Part shown: positions 56,564 through 64,000 of the stretch, piece after piece | Position numbering within the stretch: the stretch's first letter is position 1 | Layout: the number at the start of each line of letters is the position of its first letter | From: an uncultured Pseudomonadota bacterium | Lineage (GTDB): Bacteria; Pseudomonadota; Gammaproteobacteria; Steroidobacterales; Steroidobacteraceae | Direction: 5' to 3' | DNA: 64,000 nt | Assembly (NCBI GenBank): GCA_903838705.1 | Contig: CAILZL010000034.1 | Span: 34,623 to 98,622 of the forward strand | The notes under the pieces: model-generated | Databases searched by the model: none | Seen by the model: only the letters and a program-made list of their open reading frames with translations | What the model was told of the DNA's origin: nothing | Position numbers and translations under genes: made by a program

Positions 56564-57187
56564 TTAACCACTGAACCCTATTAAATATCCCCACGAGTTT
56601 AATCGTACTGGAATTGCATTAAATGCCATGCTGATTCTGCGCTCGCCCTGGTTAGGTGGTACGGCATGCATCAGATAGCTGGGGAACAATATCATGTCAC
56701 CCGGCGCAGGAGCGGGGCTGATCCACTTGTCTGCGTTGTACTGGTTCGGGACAGTGCCCTTATGGTCATTCTTGAATGTGTAATCGTGGCCTCCCGGTGA
56801 CTTCATGAAGACAGTCTGGGAGCTGGGGTCTGTTGGAGTCAGGTAAACCACCCCTGAAATAAAGCTGTTGGCATGGTTGTGCATGGCCTGATGTCCGCCG
56901 TGATCCAGAAAGTTGACCCACATTTCTTTGATCGACCACCCGATCCGTTCACCAAACAGCTCATTGCCGAAGGCAACAATTTGGGGGGTGATGAGTGCAG
57001 CGGCTTCCTTAAATAGTGGGCTCTGACTGGGTTCAAGCAGTTCGGTATGTGTGAGGCTGGGGGACGTATTGTTCTGATGCACCGTGATTGTAGAAAAGTA
57101 ATTGATCAGGGAGTTGACCAGGGGCACACCCAGAACAGACCGAACTCGCATGACGGGGATCGGGAAAAGGCCGAATAGTTCTTGCAT
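56564..57187 (-). CDS. 2OG-Fe(II) oxygenase family protein (TIGR02466-like)
   Basis: 207 residues. Seen: GGHQAMHNHANSFISGVVYL with His103/His105 as metal ligands, GDMILFPSYLMHAVPPN with His174, and GERRISMAFNAIPV with the Arg that binds 2-oxoglutarate. This is the pattern of TIGR02466-type putative dioxygenases, of unknown substrate. The gene lies directly upstream (17 bases) of the membrane spermidine-synthase-like gene, suggesting one pathway; a polyamine or envelope modification is conceivable but unsupported. Confidence 0.85.
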   Translation of the reverse strand: MQELFGLFPIPVMRVRSVLGVPLVNSLINYFSTITVHQNNTSPSLTHTELLEPSQSPLFKEAAALITPQIVAFGNELFGERIGWSIKEMWVNFLDHGGHQAMHNHANSFISGVVYLTPTDPSSQTVFMKSPGGHDYTFKNDHKGTVPNQYNADKWISPAPAPGDMILFPSYLMHAVPPNQGERRISMAFNAIPVRLNSWGYLIGFSG

Positions 57188-57430
57188 GGCTCACAATGAT
57201 GGCAGGCTTATATGACAGCCATAATGCACAAGTGTGATCACTGTGCATGACACGGAAAATCAGTGTCCTACCTTATGGAAAAAACAGAAGCGGCTGCTAG
57301 TAATCTTTAACCATAAGGTCACCTTTGAGAAATCCTTGACCCGTTATCTTTGTGATGTTCAAGAAAGTCCGGGAGCTTGAGCGGGTTAGTTGCAGGATTG
57401 ATTACTCATTTCAATTAGAGGTGTCAGGTT

Positions 57431-58078
57431 ATGAATTACAAACTATTGGGTTTGATTGCAGCCGGGGTGTTGTCAACAGCATCGGCATTTGCTGCGCCAA
57501 TTACCATGGATTTCGAAGGTGCAACCAGTTTTAGCACAATTGACGGGTACTACAATGGCGGTACCGATGGTGCCGGTGTATCTGGCAGCAATAATTACGG
57601 TATTTCTTTCAGCGGTGGTGCCTTGGCTTTGTCCAACGATGGACTGGGAACAGGCACGAACGGCGAGTATTTCACGAATGCGCCTACGCCCGGTACGATC
57701 TTGGCGCCAGTGGATGCAGATGCAGTGATGAACTCAGTTGGCGGGTTTACAGGACTGACTTCCTTTTTTTACTCAGCTAGCACAGATACCACGGTCACAG
57801 TGTATGACGGTCTGAATGGAACGGGTACTGCTCTCTACACTTTCAACTTGCTTGCTAATGCTACTCAAGGCTGCAGTGATTCTGCATTCTGCCACTGGGG
57901 TAGCGCATCTACCGAGCTGACAAGCCTCGCTCACTCAATCCAGTTTGGCAATGCCGCAAACCTTGCAGGTTTCGACAATGTTTCTGTTTCAGCTGTGCCG
58001 GTGCCGACGGCAGCTTGGTTGCTGCTCTCTGGTTTCGGTTCTCTGGGTGTGTTCGCACGCCGTAAGAAGGCTGCTTGA
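57431..58078 (+). CDS. PEP-CTERM sorting domain protein
   Basis: 215 residues. Signal peptide about 1-22 ending SAFAA, preceded by AGAGGT. The mature part opens ITMDFEGATSFSTIDGYYNG, the start of a common PEP-CTERM ectodomain with a beta-sandwich feel, and has two Cys (GCSDSAFCHWG) likely paired. The C-terminus is a VPVP type signal (VPVPTAAWLLLSGFGSLGVF, then ARRKKAA). It lies 65 bases upstream of the DUF3604 gene and may share its transcript. Confidence 0.88.
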   Translation: MNYKLLGLIAAGVLSTASAFAAPITMDFEGATSFSTIDGYYNGGTDGAGVSGSNNYGISFSGGALALSNDGLGTGTNGEYFTNAPTPGTILAPVDADAVMNSVGGFTGLTSFFYSASTDTTVTVYDGLNGTGTALYTFNLLANATQGCSDSAFCHWGSASTELTSLAHSIQFGNAANLAGFDNVSVSAVPVPTAAWLLLSGFGSLGVFARRKKAA

Positions 58079-58143
58079 GTTTTAAAAAACACTCACATTA
58101 GTAGGTTCAGAGTATTTAACTGAATTATTTGGAGCTAATTAAG

Positions 58144-60438
58144 ATGACCATGAAGTTAACGAAATCCAAGATAGCCTTGGCAGTCGCAGCTGCCATTGGT
58201 ACTGGTACGATAGTGATGGTGCCCAGTGTAGCCAGTGCGGCAAAGACCCCTGGTAAATATGTGGCAGGTGATGTTCATAACCACACAACCTGCTCTGACG
58301 GGTCAATCTCGATGCAGAAGCTGGTCAAAAAAGCGACTGATAAGACTGATACCCCTTGGGGTCTGGATTGGTTTGTTCAGGCGGGCCATGGTGGTAATGG
58401 AAACCGCAATTGCACGCTGGTTGAGGATGCGACCCTCAGCACGCCTGCCTACCCTTATGACGCCGTCAACTATCCATTCACGCAGTTCTCTGGTAGCAAT
58501 GGCACAACAGGCAGTATTGCTGCGATGGGTTCAGGTGGTCCTTACACTACATGGGAGCAATCCGGGGTTACGCCAAAAGGTCTTTCAAGTGGCACATCGC
58601 CTAGCAAAAACATGTGGCGCTGGCAGTCAATTCAAGAAATTCAATACCCATTAATTGAATATCTCAATGCTTATAACAACAAACCACTGTTTCTAGGCGT
58701 GGAATCCGTCGTTGCAGGACACGAGCATGCTTCCATGTCAGTAATTACAGGTCAGATTCCCGCTGCATTGGATACTTATACCTTGCCAAGCAGTGCCGGT
58801 TACACCGCGCTGGGCGATGGCACCATGCTCGCCAAATGGGAATATTGTTTTGATCGCGCTGACACAGACACAAGCAGGGGCAGTGTCCTTAATCAGTGGG
58901 ATTGCTCTGTGCCAGGCAGCCTGAATGCCGCAGATCCAAGCTGGAATGGGACTGCCATGAAGTTAGTGCCAACAGGTTCGACTGGTGTGGGTACTAAGGG
59001 ACATAACAAGACACTTGAGGCTGTAAAGTGGATGGCTGCTTATGCATCTAACCAGAGTTATTACCTGCCTACTCACCTGGAGCGTGCAGGGCCCTTTAAC
59101 CCAGATGGTAATAATGGCTTTAACATTGAGCATCTGCGTAATTTCAACAACGCAGCGCCTACTGTGGCCTTCGGTTTTGAAACTCAACCGGGTCATGGTG
59201 CGTCCGCTAACCGTGGTGAGTATCAAGTGAAACGTAATAGCATTGGAGGAATACTTGTAGATTCTGTTGGTGGCACTACCTATGGTGGTACCGGTGTTTA
59301 TGGTGCTGTGGTAGGGGGCGTGTGGGACGCCTTGCTGGGTGAAGGACGTAATTACTGGTTCTTTGCCAGCTCCGACTGGCATAACCGTGGTAGTTTCGGC
59401 CCAGACGATCGCCGCTCTACACAGGACTTCTACCCTGGCGAATATCAGCGCAATTACACAATGGTTCGCAATGGCACTGATAAGCTTCGGCCTCAAACCA
59501 TTGTAGATGGGCTTCGCACTGGAAATAATTTTACATCCAGTGGTCAGTTGATTGATCGTATGGCATTTATTGCTTGCGCTTCTTATCCGGGATTGGCAGC
59601 GCGTACTAATGCTGCAGTTGAGGGATTGGCTGTGTCTGCTGCCACCAATAACACTGATATTGATGTGGCAGGGTGCGCTACGATGGGTGAAAAACTCAAA
59701 GTGCGTCCGGGCGCTGAAATTGTAGTGTCAATTGTGGTGCGTGACCCGGCGGGCACTAACTATTCACCTTACACCTTCAATAATCCATCGCTGGCGCAAA
59801 TCGGTGTTTCTCAGCCAATCAATCAGCCGGTACTTGATCATATCGACATGATCAGAGGTTTGGTCACTGGCTACAAGACCCCGGGTTCTTCTGACTATTC
59901 AGGCGAATGGCCTCGCAATACCAACTGGTTACATGCTGATGGGACTACTGAGACATTATCAGTGGTGCCCGCTGCGGCTAAGAATACCTCTGCAGCAGTC
60001 ATCAAAACCTTTAATGGAAATGGTCTGTCACAGTGGACTGCTTTTAGTTCACCAGTGGATGGAACGCAGTTCCTGAAGATGACTTACCGCATTCCAGCCG
60101 TGTCTGCTTCGCAGTACGTGCGCCTACGTGGTACAAATCTGCCACAGTCAGTCCCATATGAAACAGATGCCGATGGCAATCCATTAGCTGACGTCTACAC
60201 CAATCAGAATGATACAACCATGCTGAGAATACCTTGCACTGCAACTGGTACGACGCAGTATGATGGTTGTCCTGCACATCTGCCTACTGCAACATCTCCA
60301 GTGTCTGGGGCTGCTAACCCGATTGCTGGCCAGAAAGCGGTGGCTTATGACGTCGCGGCATGGTCCGACTTGTGGTTCTACAGCAATCCTATCTATGTGG
60401 AAGTGTCAGGTGGTACGGTTGTAGCTGGTGTAAAGTAA
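58144..60438 (+). CDS. DUF3604 domain-containing exported protein
   Basis: 764 residues from ATG 58144, with GGAG 9 bases upstream (a TTG at 58129 is less likely). Signal peptide ends ASAAK near residue 33. The mature protein opens AGDVHNHTTCSDGS, with a PHP-like metal-binding His pattern at 43-47, and has later DWFVQAGHGG, HLERAGPFNPD, FGFETQPGHGAS and FFASSDWHNRG, all likely metal ligands. DUF3604 proteins are large secreted, PHP-related proteins without known reaction. A strong terminator follows, then PpiC and HupE genes, a set seen together in other genomes as far as I recall. Confidence 0.87.
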   Translation: MTMKLTKSKIALAVAAAIGTGTIVMVPSVASAAKTPGKYVAGDVHNHTTCSDGSISMQKLVKKATDKTDTPWGLDWFVQAGHGGNGNRNCTLVEDATLSTPAYPYDAVNYPFTQFSGSNGTTGSIAAMGSGGPYTTWEQSGVTPKGLSSGTSPSKNMWRWQSIQEIQYPLIEYLNAYNNKPLFLGVESVVAGHEHASMSVITGQIPAALDTYTLPSSAGYTALGDGTMLAKWEYCFDRADTDTSRGSVLNQWDCSVPGSLNAADPSWNGTAMKLVPTGSTGVGTKGHNKTLEAVKWMAAYASNQSYYLPTHLERAGPFNPDGNNGFNIEHLRNFNNAAPTVAFGFETQPGHGASANRGEYQVKRNSIGGILVDSVGGTTYGGTGVYGAVVGGVWDALLGEGRNYWFFASSDWHNRGSFGPDDRRSTQDFYPGEYQRNYTMVRNGTDKLRPQTIVDGLRTGNNFTSSGQLIDRMAFIACASYPGLAARTNAAVEGLAVSAATNNTDIDVAGCATMGEKLKVRPGAEIVVSIVVRDPAGTNYSPYTFNNPSLAQIGVSQPINQPVLDHIDMIRGLVTGYKTPGSSDYSGEWPRNTNWLHADGTTETLSVVPAAAKNTSAAVIKTFNGNGLSQWTAFSSPVDGTQFLKMTYRIPAVSASQYVRLRGTNLPQSVPYETDADGNPLADVYTNQNDTTMLRIPCTATGTTQYDGCPAHLPTATSPVSGAANPIAGQKAVAYDVAAWSDLWFYSNPIYVEVSGGTVVAGVK

Positions 60439-60552
60439 TCAATGTGCTTCAATCAGAAGGGAATCTATCTACAAACGGAGGTTATAAAAGGAATCATTGA
60501 AAAAGAAGCGAATTGATATTTAAAATCGATCAGGGATGTCGGCTTTGACTAA

Positions 60553-60585
60553 CTCCGCGTGAGAGACCTCACGCGGGGTTTTTTA
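60553..60585 (+). terminator. Rho-independent terminator after the DUF3604 gene
   Basis: CTCCGCGTGAG / CTCACGCGGGG with a short AGAC loop, then TTTTTT. Strong stem and clear T run, 115 bases after the DUF3604 stop. It separates that gene from the ppiC-hupE pair. Confidence 0.92.
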
Positions 60586-60698
60586 TTGGTGCAGTGTAAA
60601 GAAGGGAGCGCTTGTCATATTTGTGACGCTTTGGCACGGTAACGTACATAATTTCAATAAAGCTGGATGTTCCATTAAATTGCAATTACTAGTGTGAA

Positions 60699-61565
60699 AT
60701 GACCATGCCAGATATAGATGACCAACTGCCGATTAAAACCCAAAGAATTTTATTTAAATCAAGAATAGTCTCTGAGCCACTATTGCATTTTATGCTGCTT
60801 GGTGGACTGCTTTTCGCTGCGGACCACTATTTCATCGGCCGCCAAGAAGACCCACACACGATTATTATCGGCAGTGGTGTAGACACTGAAGCAGTAGAAT
60901 TGTTTCAGGAATCACGAGGCAGGGAACCCAATGAGAAAGAGCTTGAAGCGTTACATCGAGTCTGGCTTGATAATGAGATCCTTTATCGAGAAGGGCTCGC
61001 CATGCAGGTGGACAAAGGAGATGATGCGATACGTGAGCGTGTGATCTTCAAGGCGCTGAGTGTGATTGATGCAAGCGTAAAATTGCCGGCGGTGGATGAT
61101 AAGCAGCTTGACGCATGGTTTGAGAAGCATCGCGACAAATATGATGAACCTACTCGCTATGATTTTCAGGAGGCGGCTCTCGCTGGTGATGTAGCGGAAG
61201 CTGATGTGCGTGCTTTCGTCAAGGAATTAAACGCTGGAGCGCCTGGTGATGCTAAGGCAGGCCTGCGTGTGTTTAAAGGGCGACCTGTGGCCAATCTTGT
61301 GCAGAGTTATGGAGAGGACTTTGCCAAGGGGCTGGCTGATATGCCTGCCGGTAAGTGGCAGGCTATGCAAACGCGCAATGGATGGCGTGCTATTCAGCTT
61401 GATGCGATTCATGATGCAAAGCCAGCAGTTTTTGAAGAAGTGCGAAATGTCGTTCTTCAAGACTGGAAGGATGACATGGCGGCACAGCAACGTACCGCCG
61501 CAGTACGTGCACTCGCAAAGAAGTATACGGTCAAGTATGAACATGTTACTGGTCATTCAGAATGA
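60699..61565 (+). CDS. Parvulin-type peptidylprolyl isomerase, membrane anchored
   Basis: 288 residues. One membrane anchor (LLHFMLLGGLLFAADHYFIG, about residues 28-47). A SurA/PpiC-like chaperone helix region follows (ELEALHRVWLDNEILYREGLAM), then a parvulin-like part (about 150-235: YDFQEAAL, FAKGLADMPAGKWQAMQTRNGW) and a long C-terminal helix. It probably assists folding of exported proteins in the periplasm. Its stop overlaps the HupE start (ATGA at 61562), so the two are coupled. Confidence 0.85.
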   Translation: MTMPDIDDQLPIKTQRILFKSRIVSEPLLHFMLLGGLLFAADHYFIGRQEDPHTIIIGSGVDTEAVELFQESRGREPNEKELEALHRVWLDNEILYREGLAMQVDKGDDAIRERVIFKALSVIDASVKLPAVDDKQLDAWFEKHRDKYDEPTRYDFQEAALAGDVAEADVRAFVKELNAGAPGDAKAGLRVFKGRPVANLVQSYGEDFAKGLADMPAGKWQAMQTRNGWRAIQLDAIHDAKPAVFEEVRNVVLQDWKDDMAAQQRTAAVRALAKKYTVKYEHVTGHSE

Positions 61566-62524
61566 TCAAGTCAATTAATATGATTTGGCTGACTCTGTTC
61601 AGCATATTGACCCTGCAATCCTCAGGTGCTGTTGCTCATGAAATGAGTATGGCGGAAATGGAGTTGCGGGAGACTGCACATGGAGAGTTTTTTTGGCAGT
61701 GGTCGGCCACTAATGATAAACGCGCAGGCACAGCCGACTTGAAGCCACGCTGGCCGAGTCAGTGCCTGGCGGAGGCTTATGCGTTGCGATGTGGTGAGAA
61801 GGGCCTGGCTGGTGCGTTTTCGATTGACGGTATAGGTAAAAGCTACTCTGCTGCACTGGTTAAAGTCTACTGGATTGATGGACAATCAAGCGTTTATACC
61901 TTGACTAAAAGTCAATCTACTGTCCAATTGTATGGCTCGGCACAGGATCGTCGCTCGATCAGTGAGATTGCCTCAGCATACACATTGCTTGGTATTGAGC
62001 ATATTTTGACTGGATTTGACCATCTGCTGTTTGTTTTCGGTCTCTTGTTCTTAGTAGGCTTTCAGCGCAAATTATTCTGGACTATTACCGCATTTACTGC
62101 TGCGCATAGTTTGACGCTCGCAAGTGCTGCGCTTGGTTTGCTTACCTTGCGCTCGCCACCTGTAGAAGCAAGTATCGCTTTATCTATCGTGCTTGTGGCA
62201 GGGGAGTCATTGAATAAGCGTGAAACCTTGTCAAAGCGCTGGCCTGGCATGCTGGCCTTTTTGTTCGGTCTGGTTCATGGGTTGGGATTTGCAGGTGCGC
62301 TTAAAGAAATCGGCTTGCCTCAGAATTATCTGCCGACGGCCCTTCTGACCTTTAATCTGGGCGTGGAAATAGGTCAGTTAATGACTGTACTCACTGTCTG
62401 GTTGATATGGCGCTCTATTCGAAACTGGTCGAACGTAGTCCGTTTGCGCACGCCACTGATTTATGGAATTGGGTCGATTGCGGCCTATTGGTCATGGATG
62501 AGGATAATGGCAATTATAAGTTGA
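61562..62524 (+). CDS. HupE/UreJ-family membrane protein
   Basis: 320 residues. A signal peptide (ending AVAHE) and a ~130-residue periplasmic domain precede a membrane domain with six or so segments. The HupE/UreJ signatures are present: HILTGFDHLLFVFG, FTAAHSLTLASAALG and FGLVHGLGFAGALKEIGLP, with His residues suited to Ni/Co or another divalent metal. Known relatives are nickel or cobalt permeases; there is no hydrogenase or urease nearby, so the cargo here is open. Coupled to the PpiC gene by stop-start overlap. Confidence 0.88.
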   Translation: MIKSINMIWLTLFSILTLQSSGAVAHEMSMAEMELRETAHGEFFWQWSATNDKRAGTADLKPRWPSQCLAEAYALRCGEKGLAGAFSIDGIGKSYSAALVKVYWIDGQSSVYTLTKSQSTVQLYGSAQDRRSISEIASAYTLLGIEHILTGFDHLLFVFGLLFLVGFQRKLFWTITAFTAAHSLTLASAALGLLTLRSPPVEASIALSIVLVAGESLNKRETLSKRWPGMLAFLFGLVHGLGFAGALKEIGLPQNYLPTALLTFNLGVEIGQLMTVLTVWLIWRSIRNWSNVVRLRTPLIYGIGSIAAYWSWMRIMAIIS

Positions 62525-62610
62525 TGAATCCGTAGCCGTATTTATCGTTGCGTAGCCCGTAAAAATTCTTTGAGACTGTAACTTGTTAATCAATCCTTAC
62601 AGGAGGCGGC

Positions 62611-63144
62611 ATGTCCATTTCTAAAAAGCCAATAATGTTGATGTTGCTCGTGGCTTGCCTTCTGTTATCAGGATATCTGGCTTATCCGTATTTATCGAAT
62701 GGTCAGGTAACATCAAAAGCCGATTTGAGTGCGGAACTGGCTCAGAACACGACGCGGAGTTCTTTTCAGCACATTACTGTTGTCAAAGACAACTCCTCTG
62801 ATTCTCAGTCATCTGTCAGCGCACCATCCGCAGCTACGTTGGATCAGTTGCTTGCCGATGCACTTGAAAACGCAGACGCAAAGAAGCGAGTGGCTGCAAT
62901 TGAGTCATTGGCCCTGGCACCAAAAAACAGAGCCATGCCTATTCTGGAAAAATCGTTAACACTAGGGTCCTTAGAAGAAAAGCAGGCGGCTATTCGCTCT
63001 ATGCGCGAAATTGCAGTTCGTCAGAATGACGTGGACGGCAGTATCAGGAACTTTCTTGGACAAGTCGGTTACCATTACGATATACAGGAAGTAAGCGCTG
63101 ATATTCAATCGGCTCTTGATTACATCCAAAAAAACATAAGGTAA
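62611..63144 (+). CDS. Small membrane-anchored HEAT-like protein
   Basis: 177 residues with a good ribosome site (AGGAGG 7 bases upstream). A membrane segment (PIMLMLLVACLLLSGYLAYPY) leads to a Ser/Thr-rich linker and about two HEAT-like helical pairs (DAKKRVAAIESLALAPKNRA, EEKQAAIRSMREIAVRQND). The overall plan equals that of the HEAT protein at 49772. It sits 86 bases after hupE, perhaps in the same transcript. No enzyme function is visible. Confidence 0.7.
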   Translation: MSISKKPIMLMLLVACLLLSGYLAYPYLSNGQVTSKADLSAELAQNTTRSSFQHITVVKDNSSDSQSSVSAPSAATLDQLLADALENADAKKRVAAIESLALAPKNRAMPILEKSLTLGSLEEKQAAIRSMREIAVRQNDVDGSIRNFLGQVGYHYDIQEVSADIQSALDYIQKNIR

Positions 63145-63197
63145 TCAATGCTTGTTTGTGATTATGAAAGTTATCGTAAAGCAGACTGCGTGCATTA

Positions 63198-63887
63198 TTA
63201 TTGAGAGCGAATAAGATTAAAATGGTCCACCAGTTCATTTGATGTTTTCTTAAGAGTCAATAAAACAAAATTTCTTAGAGTATGGTTGATATCTTGCTGC
63301 CTGCACCATTCCATAAGTTGCTGGTTGTCATGTATATCACCCAGCAATGATTGCAAGCGGTGTAAGCGTTTCAGCTCGGATGCCGGTTCCAGTCCTTGCA
63401 TGTCGATCAGCGCATCTCCATGGTAACGAATGCCTTTCATTTTGATTCGTAAATCATGAAGATCATGTGTGGCGAATTTCTTTCTGGCGCATTCTTTCAG
63501 TAGTTTGCCCAGTTGCTTATTAAATTCCAAAAACTCGGATTTCCAGTTCTCTGTTGCATGCGGGATAGCAAATAGTTCCGGGCTGTTGATTGATTCCGCT
63601 ATGAGCACCAGACTTCGCTTCCATCTGGGGGAGTGGAGGGTGTCCCGTAGTTGATGTCTGATGAGGGATCGTTGCTGGTCAAGTTTCGCCAGCTGCAGGC
63701 GACTTTCCTGGAGAAGTGCTGCCGGTGCGTGTCTCAATATCGTTGCCATGCGCTGACGACGCACATCGGCCTCACGCCCCGGTTGCAAAGCCCTGCTCAG
63801 ATCACGGAGCTCAAATCGCAGCTCTGCATATTTAACCGGGTGGCATTCACTACGCCATGCGCGACGTCTACCCCAAATTGAGTAGCA
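63198..63887 (-). pseudogene. CHAD domain protein, 5' end apparently lost
   Basis: The minus frame is open from 63887 to the stop at 63198. CHAD features are visible: YAELRFELRDLSRALQPG, READVRRQRMAT, HDLRIKMKGIRYHGD and LQSLLGDIHDNQQLMEW. CHAD domains bind polyphosphate. Coding-like sequence extends beyond the first possible start (TTG 63788, or ATG 63749), through GRRRAWRSECHPVKYAELR, to an in-frame TAG at 63888-63890, without an ATG. The expected N-terminal helices are missing, and an IS3-type element begins here, so the gene is probably truncated by insertion. A short functional product from 63788 is not excluded. Confidence 0.72.
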
Positions 63888-63890
63888 CTA

Positions 63891-64000
63891 GTGATTAGAG
63901 TCCGATCCAATATGTATGAGGAGATCGGACATGAAGAAGCGATATTCGGAAGAGCAGATCATCGGATTTCTGCGTGAAGCGGATGCTGGTGTAGCAATCA
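63891..64000 (+). mobile_element. IS3-family insertion sequence, left end (continues beyond window)
   Basis: The transposase OrfA start lies at 63931, so the left end of the element must lie just upstream, around 63870-63895; the exact terminal repeat could not be fixed. GTCCGATC and GATCGGAC form an inverted pair within 63899-63930. The neighbouring CHAD gene loses its start at this boundary. Confidence 0.6.
63931..64000 (+). CDS. IS3-family transposase OrfA, N-terminal part (runs off the window)
   Basis: 23 codons are visible, after a strong ribosome site (GAGGAG, 7 bases before ATG). The start MKKRYSEEQIIGFLREADAG is typical of OrfA of IS3-family elements, a helix-turn-helix DNA-binding protein that joins OrfB by programmed frameshifting to form transposase. 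The rest lies outside the window. Confidence 0.85.
   Translation, partial: MKKRYSEEQIIGFLREADAGVAI

Noticed and set aside
61562..62524. HupE as part of a hydrogenase or urease locus
   Set aside because: No hydrogenase, hyp or ure gene lies in the window; context points to the DUF3604-PpiC set.

Overview
The window looks like a chromosomal segment of a Gram-negative proteobacterium. LolB, lipid A/outer-membrane type genes, IspE, MtgA and a two-partner secretion system all point to an outer membrane. The order hemA / TPR lipoprotein / lolB / ispE / tRNA-Gln / prs / rplY / pth / ychF, with prfA and prmC nearby, is a layout known from Beta- and Gammaproteobacteria. Several proteins end in PEP-CTERM type sorting signals (the VPVP/VPLP variant followed by a hydrophobic stretch and basic residues), so the host should own an exosortase, although none lies in this window. 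I cannot name genus or species from the sequence alone.

Layout. 1-395 is the 3' end of proA. 463-7897 holds plus-strand exported proteins: an OmpA-family protein, a decayed small gene, a YHYH protein with a coupled exported protein, an S9-peptidase-like protein that seems to have lost its catalytic residues, and an LVIVD-type propeller. 7936-11429 is a minus-strand molybdenum cofactor operon (moeA-moaA-moaC-moaD-moaE). 11581-18939 carries minus-strand housekeeping genes (small exported protein, mtgA, a cyclophilin, prmC, prfA, hemA), interrupted by a plus-strand methyltransferase and an MFS carrier. 19044-25959 is the plus-strand block from the TPR lipoprotein to ychF, including tRNA-Gln. A tRNA-Met at 26065 is followed by the remnant of a phage- or island-type integrase and about 0.57 kb without clear genes.

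27052-34311 is rich in lipid genes: two GT4 glycosyltransferases, a PAP2 phosphatase, a PlcP/LpxH-like metallophosphoesterase, a DUF962/Mpo1-like membrane protein, a membrane-anchored class III aminotransferase and phosphatidylserine decarboxylase. The glycosyltransferase/metallophosphoesterase pairing resembles PlcP-Agt lipid remodelling, in which phospholipid is turned into glycolipid under phosphate limitation. This is inference.

34442-63887 is an envelope and secretion region: a DsbC-like protein, PEP-CTERM proteins, a periplasmic binding protein, a TpsB/TpsA pair whose TpsA is 3308 residues long, and a membrane-anchored HEAT protein. After these come a lamin-tail PEP-CTERM protein with a phytase-like esterase PEP-CTERM protein, an ArsC-type protein, a membrane spermidine-synthase-like protein with a 2OG-Fe(II) oxygenase, another PEP-CTERM protein, and a DUF3604 / PpiC / HupE-UreJ module followed by a second small HEAT protein. 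The right edge shows a CHAD-domain gene that appears truncated beside the start of an IS3-family insertion sequence.

The strongest candidates for under-described biology are the lipid cassette, the binding-protein/TpsB/TpsA/HEAT locus, the DUF3604-PpiC-HupE module, and the S9-like pseudo-peptidase paired with an LVIVD protein. All functions are inferred from sequence features read by eye; no database search was run.
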